From positions 1,498,343 through 1,506,809 of the forward strand of contig CP070808.1 in NCBI GenBank assembly GCA_020343715.1: a stretch of DNA of 8,467 bases, read 5' to 3'. Position 1 is the stretch's first letter; each line of letters opens with the position of its first letter. The translations under genes were made by a program, and so were the position numbers. The DNA comes from Thermoplasmata archaeon (lineage in GTDB: Archaea > Thermoplasmatota > DTKX01 > GCA-020343715). The notes below the pieces were generated by a model, which was not told the DNA's origin, made no database searches, and worked only from the letters and a program-made list of their open reading frames with translations. Below are positions 1 to 7,016 of the stretch, piece by piece.

Positions 1-2
1 CC

Positions 3-3000
3 GACTACTCGGGCAGCACCCCGGCAGCCCGGGTCTACACCGGCAACGGGGCGGGCACCTGGACCTCCAGGGCCGGTTCGATGCCCCAGGACACTAGCCA
101 GTCTTTCGGCGTAGACGTGGGTGACGTGGACAAGGACGGTGACATGGACATCGTGTACGCGCGCGGCTCCGGGCTCAGGTGCTACCTGGGCAACAGCGGC
201 GGCGTGGGCGGCGGCAGCTTCACCTGGACCGCCGCGAACACCGGCCTGGCCACCTCGGGCAGGCACTCCCAGCTGAACTTGACCGACCTGGACAACGACG
301 GCGACCTGGACATCGTGGTGGCCGTGGTCAACGGCGGCGTCGTGGCCTACCTGGGCAACGGCGGCGGTGGCACGGGCCAGTCCTGGTCCAAGCTCTCCAA
401 GAAGCTGCCTACCTCGGGCCAGTACTACGGTGCGGCCGCCGGTGACTTCAACAAGGACGGCATCACCGACATCGCCGGCTGCATGTGGGAGGACGGCACC
501 TCCGCCGGCGGTCTGTACGCCTGGAAGGGCGGCTTCGTGAACAACTACGACCCCACCGCAAAGGCGGTCTGGAAGGACACCACCGTCAACGAGACCAACT
601 CGTGGCTCGCCGATTCGGTGGAGCTGGACGGCACCGGCAGCTCCGACCCACAGGACGCGCCCACGGGCGACGACGATGGAGACAAGCTGACCTACGACTG
701 GAACTTCACCGCTGTGCCCTCTGGCTCGTCGATGACCGACGCGTCCCTCAGCCCGGGGGACAACAACGCCACCCCCAGCTTCACCCCCGACAAGACGGGC
801 GATTACCGCCTGTCCCTCAGGGTCCAGGACAGCGCCGGCAACTGGTCCGGCGAGGTCTACGTCAAGCTGGAGGTGCGCAAGCCGAACCTGGCACCAGTGG
901 CCGACGCCGGAGAGGACCAGACGGTCAACCCGGGTGCCCTGGTGGAGCTCAACTCCTCAGGGTCCACCGACGCCGACGGCGTCATCATGGCCTGGCAGTG
1001 GAACGAGTCCGTGGGCAATCCCGAGTCGATCGCCCTCAACGGCGCCACCCTACCAGTGGCCAGCTTCACCGCGCCCAGCACCCTGGGCACCTACGAGTTC
1101 ATGCTCCGCGTCCGCGACGACAACCTGACCTGGTCGGCCACCGACTACATCAACATCACCGTGGAGCTCCCGCCCAACCAGCCACCCATCGCCGTGGCAC
1201 CCAACGACTTCGTGACCCGCGTGGACGAGGTGACGTACCTGAACGCCTCCTCCTCGTACGACCAGGACGGCGGGACGATAGTCGCATGGGACTGGAACTG
1301 CACCAGCCACCCGTCGCTGACCATCGTCAACGACGATGCCGAGGAGGCCTCGTTCACCGCCGTGCTGCCCGGGTCCTACGTGTTCACCCTGGTCGTCCAG
1401 GACGACCGTGGCGACTGGTCCGCCGAGGACAGCGTGACGGTGACCGTCCAGGAGGCCGATGTAAACGTGCCCCCTGTGGCGGAGATCGCCGGTCCCGCCG
1501 TCATCGACAAGTACGTGGGCGACGACGTGGTCCTGGACGGCTCGAACTCCAGGGACGACGACGGCACCATAGAGCAGTACCTGTGGAACTGCACCAGCCA
1601 TCCCGGGCTTAACTTCACCGGTCAGAACACCACCACCGTCACGTTCAGGCCCACCGAGACGGGTGACTTCGTGTTCACCCTGGCGGTGCTGGACGACAAC
1701 GGCAGCTGGTCCGTCAACGAGGACACGGTGACGGTCCGCGTCACCACCCCGCCCGTGAACACCCCACCGGAGCCCGTCATCGCGGGTCCCTCCGTGAAGG
1801 TTAGGCCGGGCGACCAGGTGACCCTGGACGGTTCCCAGTCCAACGACAGGGACGGCACCATAGTTCAGTTCGAGTGGAGGTGCATAAGCCACCCCTCGCT
1901 GAACTTCACCGGTCAGAACACCACCTACATCCGGTTCACCGCCACCGAGGTGGGAGACTACACCTTCACCCTGGACGTCCTCGACAACATGGGCGCGTGG
2001 GCCGACGACCCCGCCTACTGGACCGTGTCGGTCAAGACCAACGTGGCACCGGTGGCGAACATCACCGGGCCCGACTACGGGCTGCCGGGCGTCAACATCA
2101 CCTTCTCCGCCGCCGCCTCCACCGACGAGGACGGCGAGGTGGTGGCATGGAGCTGGGACTGCACCAGCCACGAGGAACTGGAGATCAACGGCTCGGAGAA
2201 CGAGACCATGTTCATCATGGCCATGTACGCCGACGTGTACGTCATCGTTCTAACGGTGATGGACGACGAGGACGCGTGGTCCGCGGTGGCCGAGCACGAG
2301 ATCAACATCACCCACATCGACCAGCACCCCGTGGCCGACGCCGGCGGGGACAAGCAGGTCCGCATGGGCGCCTCGGTGGAGCTGAACGGCGGTGGCTCTT
2401 ACGACGTGGAGGGCGACATAGTCACCTGGCGCTGGAAGTGCACCAGCCATCCCACCGTACCCGGCCTTGTCAACACCGACCAGATGGTGGCATCCTTCAC
2501 GCCGCCCGAGCCCGGCACCTTCGTGTTCACCCTGGAGGTGGAGGACGGGGCTGGCCAGTGGTCCGAGCCCGACGAGGTCTACGTGACTGTGCTGGAGACC
2601 AACTCCGCCCCCGAGGTGACCGTCATCTCCCCCGAGGAGGGCGACGTATTCGAGCTGGACGACCTAAATCCTTACCTCGTGGTACGTTGGGACACCTACG
2701 ACGCCAACGGCGACACCCTAAGGTTCAAGGTGGAGATATACATGGAGGGCACCCTCTTCCTGGCAAGGAAGAGCAACCTGCCCCATGGCACCGACAACGT
2801 CACCTTCGACGACACCAGCTTCAACTTCCCCAGGGACAAGGACCTGGTGGCCAAGATCTTCGCTTGGGAGACCAACACCGAGGACCGGTACGAGACCATC
2901 GAGACGGCCGGTCCCTTCCGGATCAAGGACCCCATATCCAAGCCCAACGGTGGCGGAGACGACGACGACACCGGTGGCATCTCCCTCAACTGGATGATCA

Positions 3001-3338
3001 TCGCCGTGGTCGTCATCCTGGGCATCGCCTTCGCAGCCTTCGCCCTATCCCGGGGCGGTGGCGAGGACGAGGAGGACGTGCCCTGGGAGGACGAGCCACC
3101 CGCGCGTGGCGGGGCCTCACCACCCACCAAGTCTGCGCTGGCGCCAAAGGCGCCCGTGACTGCCACCGCCGCGGTGCAGGCCGAGAAGGCCAGGGCGGCC
3201 AAGGAGGCCGCCAAGCAGGCAGGCAAGAAGACCGACCCCCACGGCAGGGTCCTGGACTGCCCCGACTGCGGAGCTCCCCTCGACCACGACACCGACTTCG
3301 GCGCCCCCTACTGCTGGGACTGCGACAAGTACTTCTAA
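3..3338 (+). CDS. FG-GAP/PKD repeat surface protein with one TM helix and cytoplasmic zinc ribbon (5' end outside window)
   Basis: The frame is open to the left edge: 26 codons precede the first Met (81) and encode more repeat sequence, including VYTGNG, so that Met is internal and the N-terminus and any signal peptide lie outside. Three FG-GAP/VCBS blades carry DxDxDGxxD-type calcium loops (DVDKDGDMD 123-149, DLDNDGDLD 285-311, DFNKDGITD 444-470). A PKD-like domain (about 550-880) and six more (about 883-2605) follow, then an Ig/fibronectin-like domain (about 2607-2930), a GGGDDDD linker and one membrane helix (about 2991-3047). The tail is acidic, then Ala/Lys-rich and probably helical, and ends with CPDC (3258-3269) and CWDC (3312-3323), a zinc ribbon. 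The topology implies a large glycosylated ectodomain (many NxS/T sequons) anchored with the ribbon inside. Binding or adhesion is inferred from the domain types; no catalytic domain is visible. The ligand is unknown. Confidence 0.9.
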   Translation, partial: DYSGSTPAARVYTGNGAGTWTSRAGSMPQDTSQSFGVDVGDVDKDGDMDIVYARGSGLRCYLGNSGGVGGGSFTWTAANTGLATSGRHSQLNLTDLDNDGDLDIVVAVVNGGVVAYLGNGGGGTGQSWSKLSKKLPTSGQYYGAAAGDFNKDGITDIAGCMWEDGTSAGGLYAWKGGFVNNYDPTAKAVWKDTTVNETNSWLADSVELDGTGSSDPQDAPTGDDDGDKLTYDWNFTAVPSGSSMTDASLSPGDNNATPSFTPDKTGDYRLSLRVQDSAGNWSGEVYVKLEVRKPNLAPVADAGEDQTVNPGALVELNSSGSTDADGVIMAWQWNESVGNPESIALNGATLPVASFTAPSTLGTYEFMLRVRDDNLTWSATDYINITVELPPNQPPIAVAPNDFVTRVDEVTYLNASSSYDQDGGTIVAWDWNCTSHPSLTIVNDDAEEASFTAVLPGSYVFTLVVQDDRGDWSAEDSVTVTVQEADVNVPPVAEIAGPAVIDKYVGDDVVLDGSNSRDDDGTIEQYLWNCTSHPGLNFTGQNTTTVTFRPTETGDFVFTLAVLDDNGSWSVNEDTVTVRVTTPPVNTPPEPVIAGPSVKVRPGDQVTLDGSQSNDRDGTIVQFEWRCISHPSLNFTGQNTTYIRFTATEVGDYTFTLDVLDNMGAWADDPAYWTVSVKTNVAPVANITGPDYGLPGVNITFSAAASTDEDGEVVAWSWDCTSHEELEINGSENETMFIMAMYADVYVIVLTVMDDEDAWSAVAEHEINITHIDQHPVADAGGDKQVRMGASVELNGGGSYDVEGDIVTWRWKCTSHPTVPGLVNTDQMVASFTPPEPGTFVFTLEVEDGAGQWSEPDEVYVTVLETNSAPEVTVISPEEGDVFELDDLNPYLVVRWDTYDANGDTLRFKVEIYMEGTLFLARKSNLPHGTDNVTFDDTSFNFPRDKDLVAKIFAWETNTEDRYETIETAGPFRIKDPISKPNGGGDDDDTGGISLNWMIIAVVVILGIAFAAFALSRGGGEDEEDVPWEDEPPARGGASPPTKSALAPKAPVTATAAVQAEKARAAKEAAKQAGKKTDPHGRVLDCPDCGAPLDHDTDFGAPYCWDCDKYF
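883..2605 (+). repeat. Tandem array of six PKD-like domains, about 93-97 codons each
   Basis: Each unit starts with a proline-containing linker (LAPVADAG, QPPIAVAP, VPPVAEIAG, TPPEPVIAG, VAPVANITG, QHPVADAGG), then a D/N-x-D-G turn, a W-x-W or related strand, and a final G-x-[YF]-x-[FL]-x-L-x-V-x-D strand. This is the PKD fold pattern. In units 2-6 the tryptophan codons of the shared W-x-C motif begin at 1293, 1584, 1875, 2154 and 2433, giving periods of 291, 291, 279 and 279 nt. The usual PKD signature WDFGDG is replaced by W-[NRDK]-C-[TI]-S-H in these five units; the first unit has WQWNES instead. The even spacing points to growth by unit duplication, with the middle units most alike. Confidence 0.85.
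1611..1925 (+). repeat. 24-bp exact direct repeat within adjacent PKD units
   Basis: Positions 1611-1634 and 1902-1925 are identical over 24 bases, 291 nt apart, and both encode NFTGQNTT in the same place of neighbouring PKD domains. The third-codon positions also match, which goes beyond protein constraint and suggests recent duplication or gene conversion between these units. A related shared stretch, TGGAACTGCACCAGCCA, lies at 1293-1309 and 1584-1600, again 291 nt apart. Confidence 0.85.
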
Positions 3339-3347
3339 TATCATATG
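3336..3347 (+). promoter_or_regulatory. Possible TATA-like element for a leaderless transcript of the six-cysteine membrane protein gene
   Basis: The sequence TAATATCATATG, starting at the stop codon of the upstream gene, is an A/T island in otherwise very GC-rich DNA and begins 25 nt before the ATG at 3361. That is the usual distance from an archaeal TATA box to the transcription start, so transcription would begin at or next to the start codon. A purine stretch (AGGGAGG, 3354-3360) touches the ATG with no spacer and is badly placed as a Shine-Dalgarno site. The alternative is simple read-through from the upstream gene, which is only 22 bp away. No clear BRE is seen. Confidence 0.35.
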
Positions 3348-3360
3348 ATTACCAGGGAGG

Positions 3361-3957
3361 ATGCGCGAGGACGGAGGGTCTGACATCGATAAAGGTAGTG
3401 TCAACGACGCCAACGTCAAGAACAGGTACTCGTACAGCCTCGCCTACCGTCTTGCCGACAACTCCCCCTACATAGCCACCGGGCTAGTGGGGGCGCTGAT
3501 ATGCTACCAGGTCCACTGGCTGCTCGCCGTGCTGGAGCTGCTTGCCTCCTTCCTCGGCCCCCTCTGGATCATCGTGCGCACCTGTCCTACCTGCCTCCTC
3601 TACGGCAACCCGGCCTGCTCGTCGGGCTACGGCCTCATATCGGCCAAGCTGGTCAAGCAGGGCGACCCGGAGATGTTCGCCCACGTGTTCACCACCCAGA
3701 TCACGGCGGTCATCCCCATGTGGTTCATGCCCGTGGGCGCCGGCGCGTACCTCTTCGCGACGGGGGAGGGCTCATTGGAGCTGGGCCTGCTGATGATCGT
3801 GTTCAGCATCGTAGCCTTCGTGGTGGTCCCCCTCAAGGCGAGGTACATAACATGCGCCAAGTGCCCCCGGAGGTCCACCTGCCCGTGGGGCTCACGCACC
3901 GCCATCAGGCTCAAGGGGTGGAACAACTTCAACAACAGGAAGGGGAACGCCGACTGA
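3361..3957 (+). CDS. Polytopic membrane protein with two three-cysteine clusters, function unknown
   Basis: This 198-residue protein is not assigned to a named family here. After about 36 polar N-terminal residues comes a hydrophobic stretch (38-72) long enough for a helical hairpin, then C75-x2-C78-x7-C86 followed by SGYGLISAKL, a helix at about 114-133, a helix at about 139-158, and C165-x2-C168-x5-C174 in a basic C-terminus (K159, R161, K167, R170, R171). With four helices the positive-inside rule puts both termini and both cysteine clusters on the cytoplasmic side, where they could meet to bind a metal or Fe-S centre; this is inference. C48 lies inside the first hydrophobic stretch. The start at 3361 is the only reasonable one: TGA at 3346 closes the frame upstream and the next Met is residue 105. 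It lies 22 bp after a gene whose product ends in a zinc ribbon, so co-expression is possible. A redox, metal-binding or assembly role would fit but is unproven. Confidence 0.85.
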   Translation: MREDGGSDIDKGSVNDANVKNRYSYSLAYRLADNSPYIATGLVGALICYQVHWLLAVLELLASFLGPLWIIVRTCPTCLLYGNPACSSGYGLISAKLVKQGDPEMFAHVFTTQITAVIPMWFMPVGAGAYLFATGEGSLELGLLMIVFSIVAFVVVPLKARYITCAKCPRRSTCPWGSRTAIRLKGWNNFNNRKGNAD

Positions 3958-3983
3958 GGCCGTTTCGCCAGATGGTCCAGCAA

Positions 3984-4033
3984 AAGCGAACTTATATTAC
4001 CACCCGTGAACGTTCCGACCCTATCCAGGTGGT
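3984..4033 (+). promoter_or_regulatory. Archaeal BRE/TATA promoter and ribosome binding site of the toroid-CARDB-PKD protein gene
   Basis: AAGCGAAC (3984-3991) resembles a BRE and is followed directly by TTATATTA (3992-3999), a good archaeal TATA box and one of the few A/T-rich spots in the window. Transcription would start about 25 nt further on, near 4020, leaving a short leader. AGGTGGT (4027-4033) is a plausible Shine-Dalgarno sequence three bases before the ATG at 4037. The element lies in the 79-bp gap after the six-cysteine protein gene, so the downstream gene probably has its own promoter. No hairpin with a T-run, and so no clear terminator, is seen in this gap. Confidence 0.7.
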
Positions 4034-4036
4034 CCT

Positions 4037-7006
4037 ATGAAGTCCCTAGCACTCAAGATAGTGGTCGCCAGCGTCATAGCACTCATGACCCTTGGTACCA
4101 TGACGCCCGCGGCGGCGGAGCCGGCCCCGCTGCAGGCCCCCACCGAGGTCGACATGGGGGACGCGATGACCGGGGGCGCCGATTGGATGCTCACCATCGT
4201 GGGGACCGACGGCCAGATGTCTCTGCCCTTCGACGCCCCCCTGTGGGAGGCGGAGAGCGCGGGCAGGCTCTGCATGAACGGCCTGGCCCTCCTCAGGGCG
4301 TACCAGACCACCGGTCAACAGACCTACCTGGACCGGGCGGTGGCCGCCGGGGACCTGGCCGCCTCCAGCGTCGACGCGGGCTCCAGGTACGTCATCGACC
4401 GGATGGGCCTGCTGCCCACCGACGCCTACGGCGGTTTCACCGACGTGCAGTCGGGCAAGGTGGACGACGCCTTCTCCGGCAGCTACACCGGCGTGGTTAA
4501 CTTCAAGCTGTGGGAGACCATCAACGGCATATGGTTCCTCACCGAGCTCCACAAGGAGACGGGGGACAACAACTACATCAACATGGTGCTGCTCCTGGAC
4601 AGGCTCATGGCCGAGCAGTTCTACATCGACGAGGACATGGGCGCGGGGGTCCACTCGACCCTGGGGCTCAGCAACTCTGGCACCTGGACCAAGGGCGGCA
4701 GGGCCTCCATGACCCAGATGGGCCTGCTCCTGAAGACCATCACCATCGGGGAGGAGGACCTGATCAACCTGTGGAGGGACCGTTACTCCCTGGTCTCCTT
4801 CATCCGACCCCAGCAGAACTCCGACGGCTCCTTCGACGACGGCGCCGACCTGCCGAGCCAGGACAGCCAGAAGGAGACGAAGCACGCCCTCATGATAGGC
4901 CCCCTCTACGACATCGGCGTCCCCAAGGAGGCGGACAAGCTGGTGCAATGGGTGCAGGGCCAGCTCCAGGGCGACGGGCACTACTCATGCCCCCACGACA
5001 AGGACGTGATGGGCGACACCTCCGCCGCCGCCATGGGCCTCCTTCCCATCGGCGAGGTCGCCGACGGGGGCGAGGCGGTATCGTGGCTGCTTACCCAGCA
5101 GAAGGGCGACGGCAGCTGGGACCCCACCTCGGGCCTGGACATCGAGACCACCAGGATGCAGGCCACCCAGTGGGCGATGTTGGCCGTGCACGCGGGGCTG
5201 TCCAACGTCAACCTGGCCATCGACGACGACAGCGTGACCACCTCGGCGGTGTGGGAGGGCGACCCCGCCAGGGTCATGGCCTTCACCGTCAACGTGACCG
5301 TGGAGAACGAGGGCCTGATCACCGCCGAGGGCGTGCTCGTCAAGGTGTTCGACGGGCCCAAGGGCGGGGGCAACACGCCCATGGCCGTGTCCAACATAAC
5401 CGTGAACCCTCTGGACACCACGTTCACCTCCCTGGAGTTCCGTCCCGACACGCGGGGACCCCACCAGGTCCACGTCTGGGTGGACTTCCCACCGGGTGGC
5501 GAGTTCCGCACCCGGGACAACAACCTGTCCAAGGACGTCAACCTGAACCGGGAGCCCACGGGTCGCATCGAGGTGCCCACCGAGGGCCAGCTGTTCGGCT
5601 TCGGGGCGGTCATAGAGTTCAAGGCGGCGGACATCGTGGACCTGGACGGGGACGACGTGTCCCTCACCTGGACCGACAACATGGAGGGGGTCCTGTCCAC
5701 GGAGGAGCACTTCCACCACGTGCTAATGCCCGGGGACCACCGGGTCACGCTGACCTTCGAGGACGGCAACGGGCCGTCCAACACCGCCAACGTATCGTTC
5801 TCGGTGAGGGAGAACATACCGCCCACCATACGCATCTCCACCCCCGCCGAGGGGGCCAGGTACTTCGACTACCAGCGCATCACCTTCGACGCCTCGGCAT
5901 CGTCCGACGCCGAGGACCATTACCTGTACTACAGCTGGAACTCCGACAAGGCCGGGCACCTGGGCAACGGCGCCGAGATCCACAAGAAGCTGGCCCCCGG
6001 CCAGCACCGGGTGACGGTGTGGGTGGACGACACCTGGGACAACGTTTCCAAGTCGGTGACCATAACGGTGGTGGAGACCTTCCCCCCGGACATCCTCATC
6101 TCCAGTCCCATGGACGGGGAGACCTACGTGACCACCACCCGGGTTGAATTCGACGCCTCGGGGACCACCGACCCCGACTCGGAGATCCTCCAGTTCTTCT
6201 GGTACAGCAACATCGACGGGAAGCTGTCCGAGAGGGACTCGTTCCTGGCAAAGCTGTCCGTGGGCCAGCACATCCTAACACTGGCCGTGGACGACGGCAA
6301 CTACAACGTTACCGAGTCCATCACCATCGACGTGCTGGAGAACAGGGCCCCCGTGGCCGTCATCTCCAACCCCGAGGACGAGTCCGAGTTCGACTCGGAC
6401 CAGCTCATCGAGCTCAACGGCTCCCAGTCGTACGACCTGGAGGACCCAATCACCTACTTCTGGGTCTCCGCCAGGTCAGGGCCCCTGGGCAACAAGCCCG
6501 TGCTGGAGCTGTTCCTGCCCCGGGGCGAGCACATGATCACCCTTTGGGTGGACGACGACCACGGCCACAACGTGTCCACCATGATAACCGTCACCGTCCT
6601 CAACCTGGGGCCGACGGCGGGCATCTCCTCCCCCGAGGAGGGCACCGCGTACCTGACGGGCAACCCGGTGTTCTTCAACTCGGACACCAGCTTCGACCCC
6701 GAGGGGGACAAGCTGTTCTACGAGTGGTACGTCAGGTCCGACGCCGGGGACTGGACGGCTATAGGCACCCAGTCCACCGCCCAGCGCACCTTCGACACCC
6801 CGGGCACCTTCCACGTACGGCTGGTGGTGTCCGACGGCAAGATGACGGACCAGACCCAGCTGTCCTTCGAGATCGAGCAGGCCCCCGACGGCAACGGCGG
6901 CACCGAGGAGGGCTTCCTGGAGGGGCCCATGCTCATCGGCATCATCATCGTCGTCGTGGCGGTGGTGGGCGTGGTGGTCGTCCTGATGATGAGGTCCCGC
7001 GATTGA
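4037..7006 (+). CDS. Secreted, membrane-anchored alpha/alpha-toroid protein with CARDB-like and five PKD/Ig-like domains
   Basis: The 989-residue product begins with a signal peptide (K2 and K7, hydrophobic core 8-22, likely cleavage after TPAAA at 27). Residues about 43-395 look like an alpha/alpha-toroid of the terpenoid-cyclase/prenyltransferase or polysaccharide-lyase type: repeated helical segments with glycine-rich turns such as QQNSDGSFDDG, QGDGHY and QQKGDGSWDPTSG, which resemble QW motifs. The class II cyclase DxDD acid motif is not seen, so a true squalene-hopene cyclase is unlikely. Residues about 396-505 resemble a CARDB adhesion domain (FTVNVTVENEGLITAEG). Five PKD/Ig-like domains follow (about 505-950), then a C-terminal membrane helix (963-985) and a four-residue tail, MRSRD at the end. 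The protein should therefore project from the cell surface. A glycan-binding, glycan-cleaving or scaffold role is inferred. The start is supported by the promoter, the Shine-Dalgarno site and the signal peptide. Confidence 0.9.
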   Translation: MKSLALKIVVASVIALMTLGTMTPAAAEPAPLQAPTEVDMGDAMTGGADWMLTIVGTDGQMSLPFDAPLWEAESAGRLCMNGLALLRAYQTTGQQTYLDRAVAAGDLAASSVDAGSRYVIDRMGLLPTDAYGGFTDVQSGKVDDAFSGSYTGVVNFKLWETINGIWFLTELHKETGDNNYINMVLLLDRLMAEQFYIDEDMGAGVHSTLGLSNSGTWTKGGRASMTQMGLLLKTITIGEEDLINLWRDRYSLVSFIRPQQNSDGSFDDGADLPSQDSQKETKHALMIGPLYDIGVPKEADKLVQWVQGQLQGDGHYSCPHDKDVMGDTSAAAMGLLPIGEVADGGEAVSWLLTQQKGDGSWDPTSGLDIETTRMQATQWAMLAVHAGLSNVNLAIDDDSVTTSAVWEGDPARVMAFTVNVTVENEGLITAEGVLVKVFDGPKGGGNTPMAVSNITVNPLDTTFTSLEFRPDTRGPHQVHVWVDFPPGGEFRTRDNNLSKDVNLNREPTGRIEVPTEGQLFGFGAVIEFKAADIVDLDGDDVSLTWTDNMEGVLSTEEHFHHVLMPGDHRVTLTFEDGNGPSNTANVSFSVRENIPPTIRISTPAEGARYFDYQRITFDASASSDAEDHYLYYSWNSDKAGHLGNGAEIHKKLAPGQHRVTVWVDDTWDNVSKSVTITVVETFPPDILISSPMDGETYVTTTRVEFDASGTTDPDSEILQFFWYSNIDGKLSERDSFLAKLSVGQHILTLAVDDGNYNVTESITIDVLENRAPVAVISNPEDESEFDSDQLIELNGSQSYDLEDPITYFWVSARSGPLGNKPVLELFLPRGEHMITLWVDDDHGHNVSTMITVTVLNLGPTAGISSPEEGTAYLTGNPVFFNSDTSFDPEGDKLFYEWYVRSDAGDWTAIGTQSTAQRTFDTPGTFHVRLVVSDGKMTDQTQLSFEIEQAPDGNGGTEEGFLEGPMLIGIIIVVVAVVGVVVVLMMRSRD
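5553..6890 (+). repeat. Five tandem PKD/Ig-like domains, about 85-95 codons each
   Basis: Units begin at about 5553, 5821, 6087, 6345 and 6606 with similar openings (IEVPTEGQLF, ISTPAEGARY, ISSPMDGETY, ISNPEDESEF, ISSPEEGTAY), i.e. I-x-x-P-x-[ED]-G/E. Several share a W-x-S-x3-G-x-L-[GS] strand (WNSDKAGHLG, WYSNIDGKLS, WVSARSGPLG) and a G-x-H-x-[VI]-T-[LV] strand. They differ from the PKD units of the surface protein at the left edge, which carry W-x-C-[TI]-S-H and no G-x-L-G, so the two arrays belong to different subtypes. They probably act as a stalk between the toroid and the membrane. Confidence 0.8.
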
Positions 7007-7016
7007 CGGGACACGG

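Noticed and set aside
81..83. ATG at 81 as the start of the PKD/FG-GAP protein
   Set aside because: The same frame is open to the left edge and encodes repeat-like sequence before this Met, and no signal peptide follows it, so it is an internal residue.
1050..2171. Long antisense open frame (373 codons) under the PKD array
   Set aside because: Its translation is Gly/Val/His-rich and without domain motifs, as expected from the complement of GC-rich coding DNA with strong third-position bias; the plus frame is clearly the gene.
883..2605. CRISPR or satellite-like repeat array
   Set aside because: The periodicity is 279-291 nt, multiples of three, and fully explained by tandem PKD domains in one open frame.
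3958..4036. Small RNA or terminator in the 79-bp gap
   Set aside because: The gap is accounted for by the BRE/TATA element, a short leader and a ribosome binding site; no stable hairpin or T-run was seen.
4160..5222. Squalene-hopene cyclase
   Set aside because: QW-like turns are present, but no DxDD acid motif is seen, and the protein is secreted and fused to CARDB and PKD domains.
4510..6147. Long alternate-frame plus-strand open frame (545 codons) within the toroid protein gene
   Set aside because: The translation is Arg/Gly/His/Pro-rich, low in hydrophobic order and without motifs, so it is a shadow of the gene in the other frame. A similar one at 1874-3475 is rejected for the same reason.
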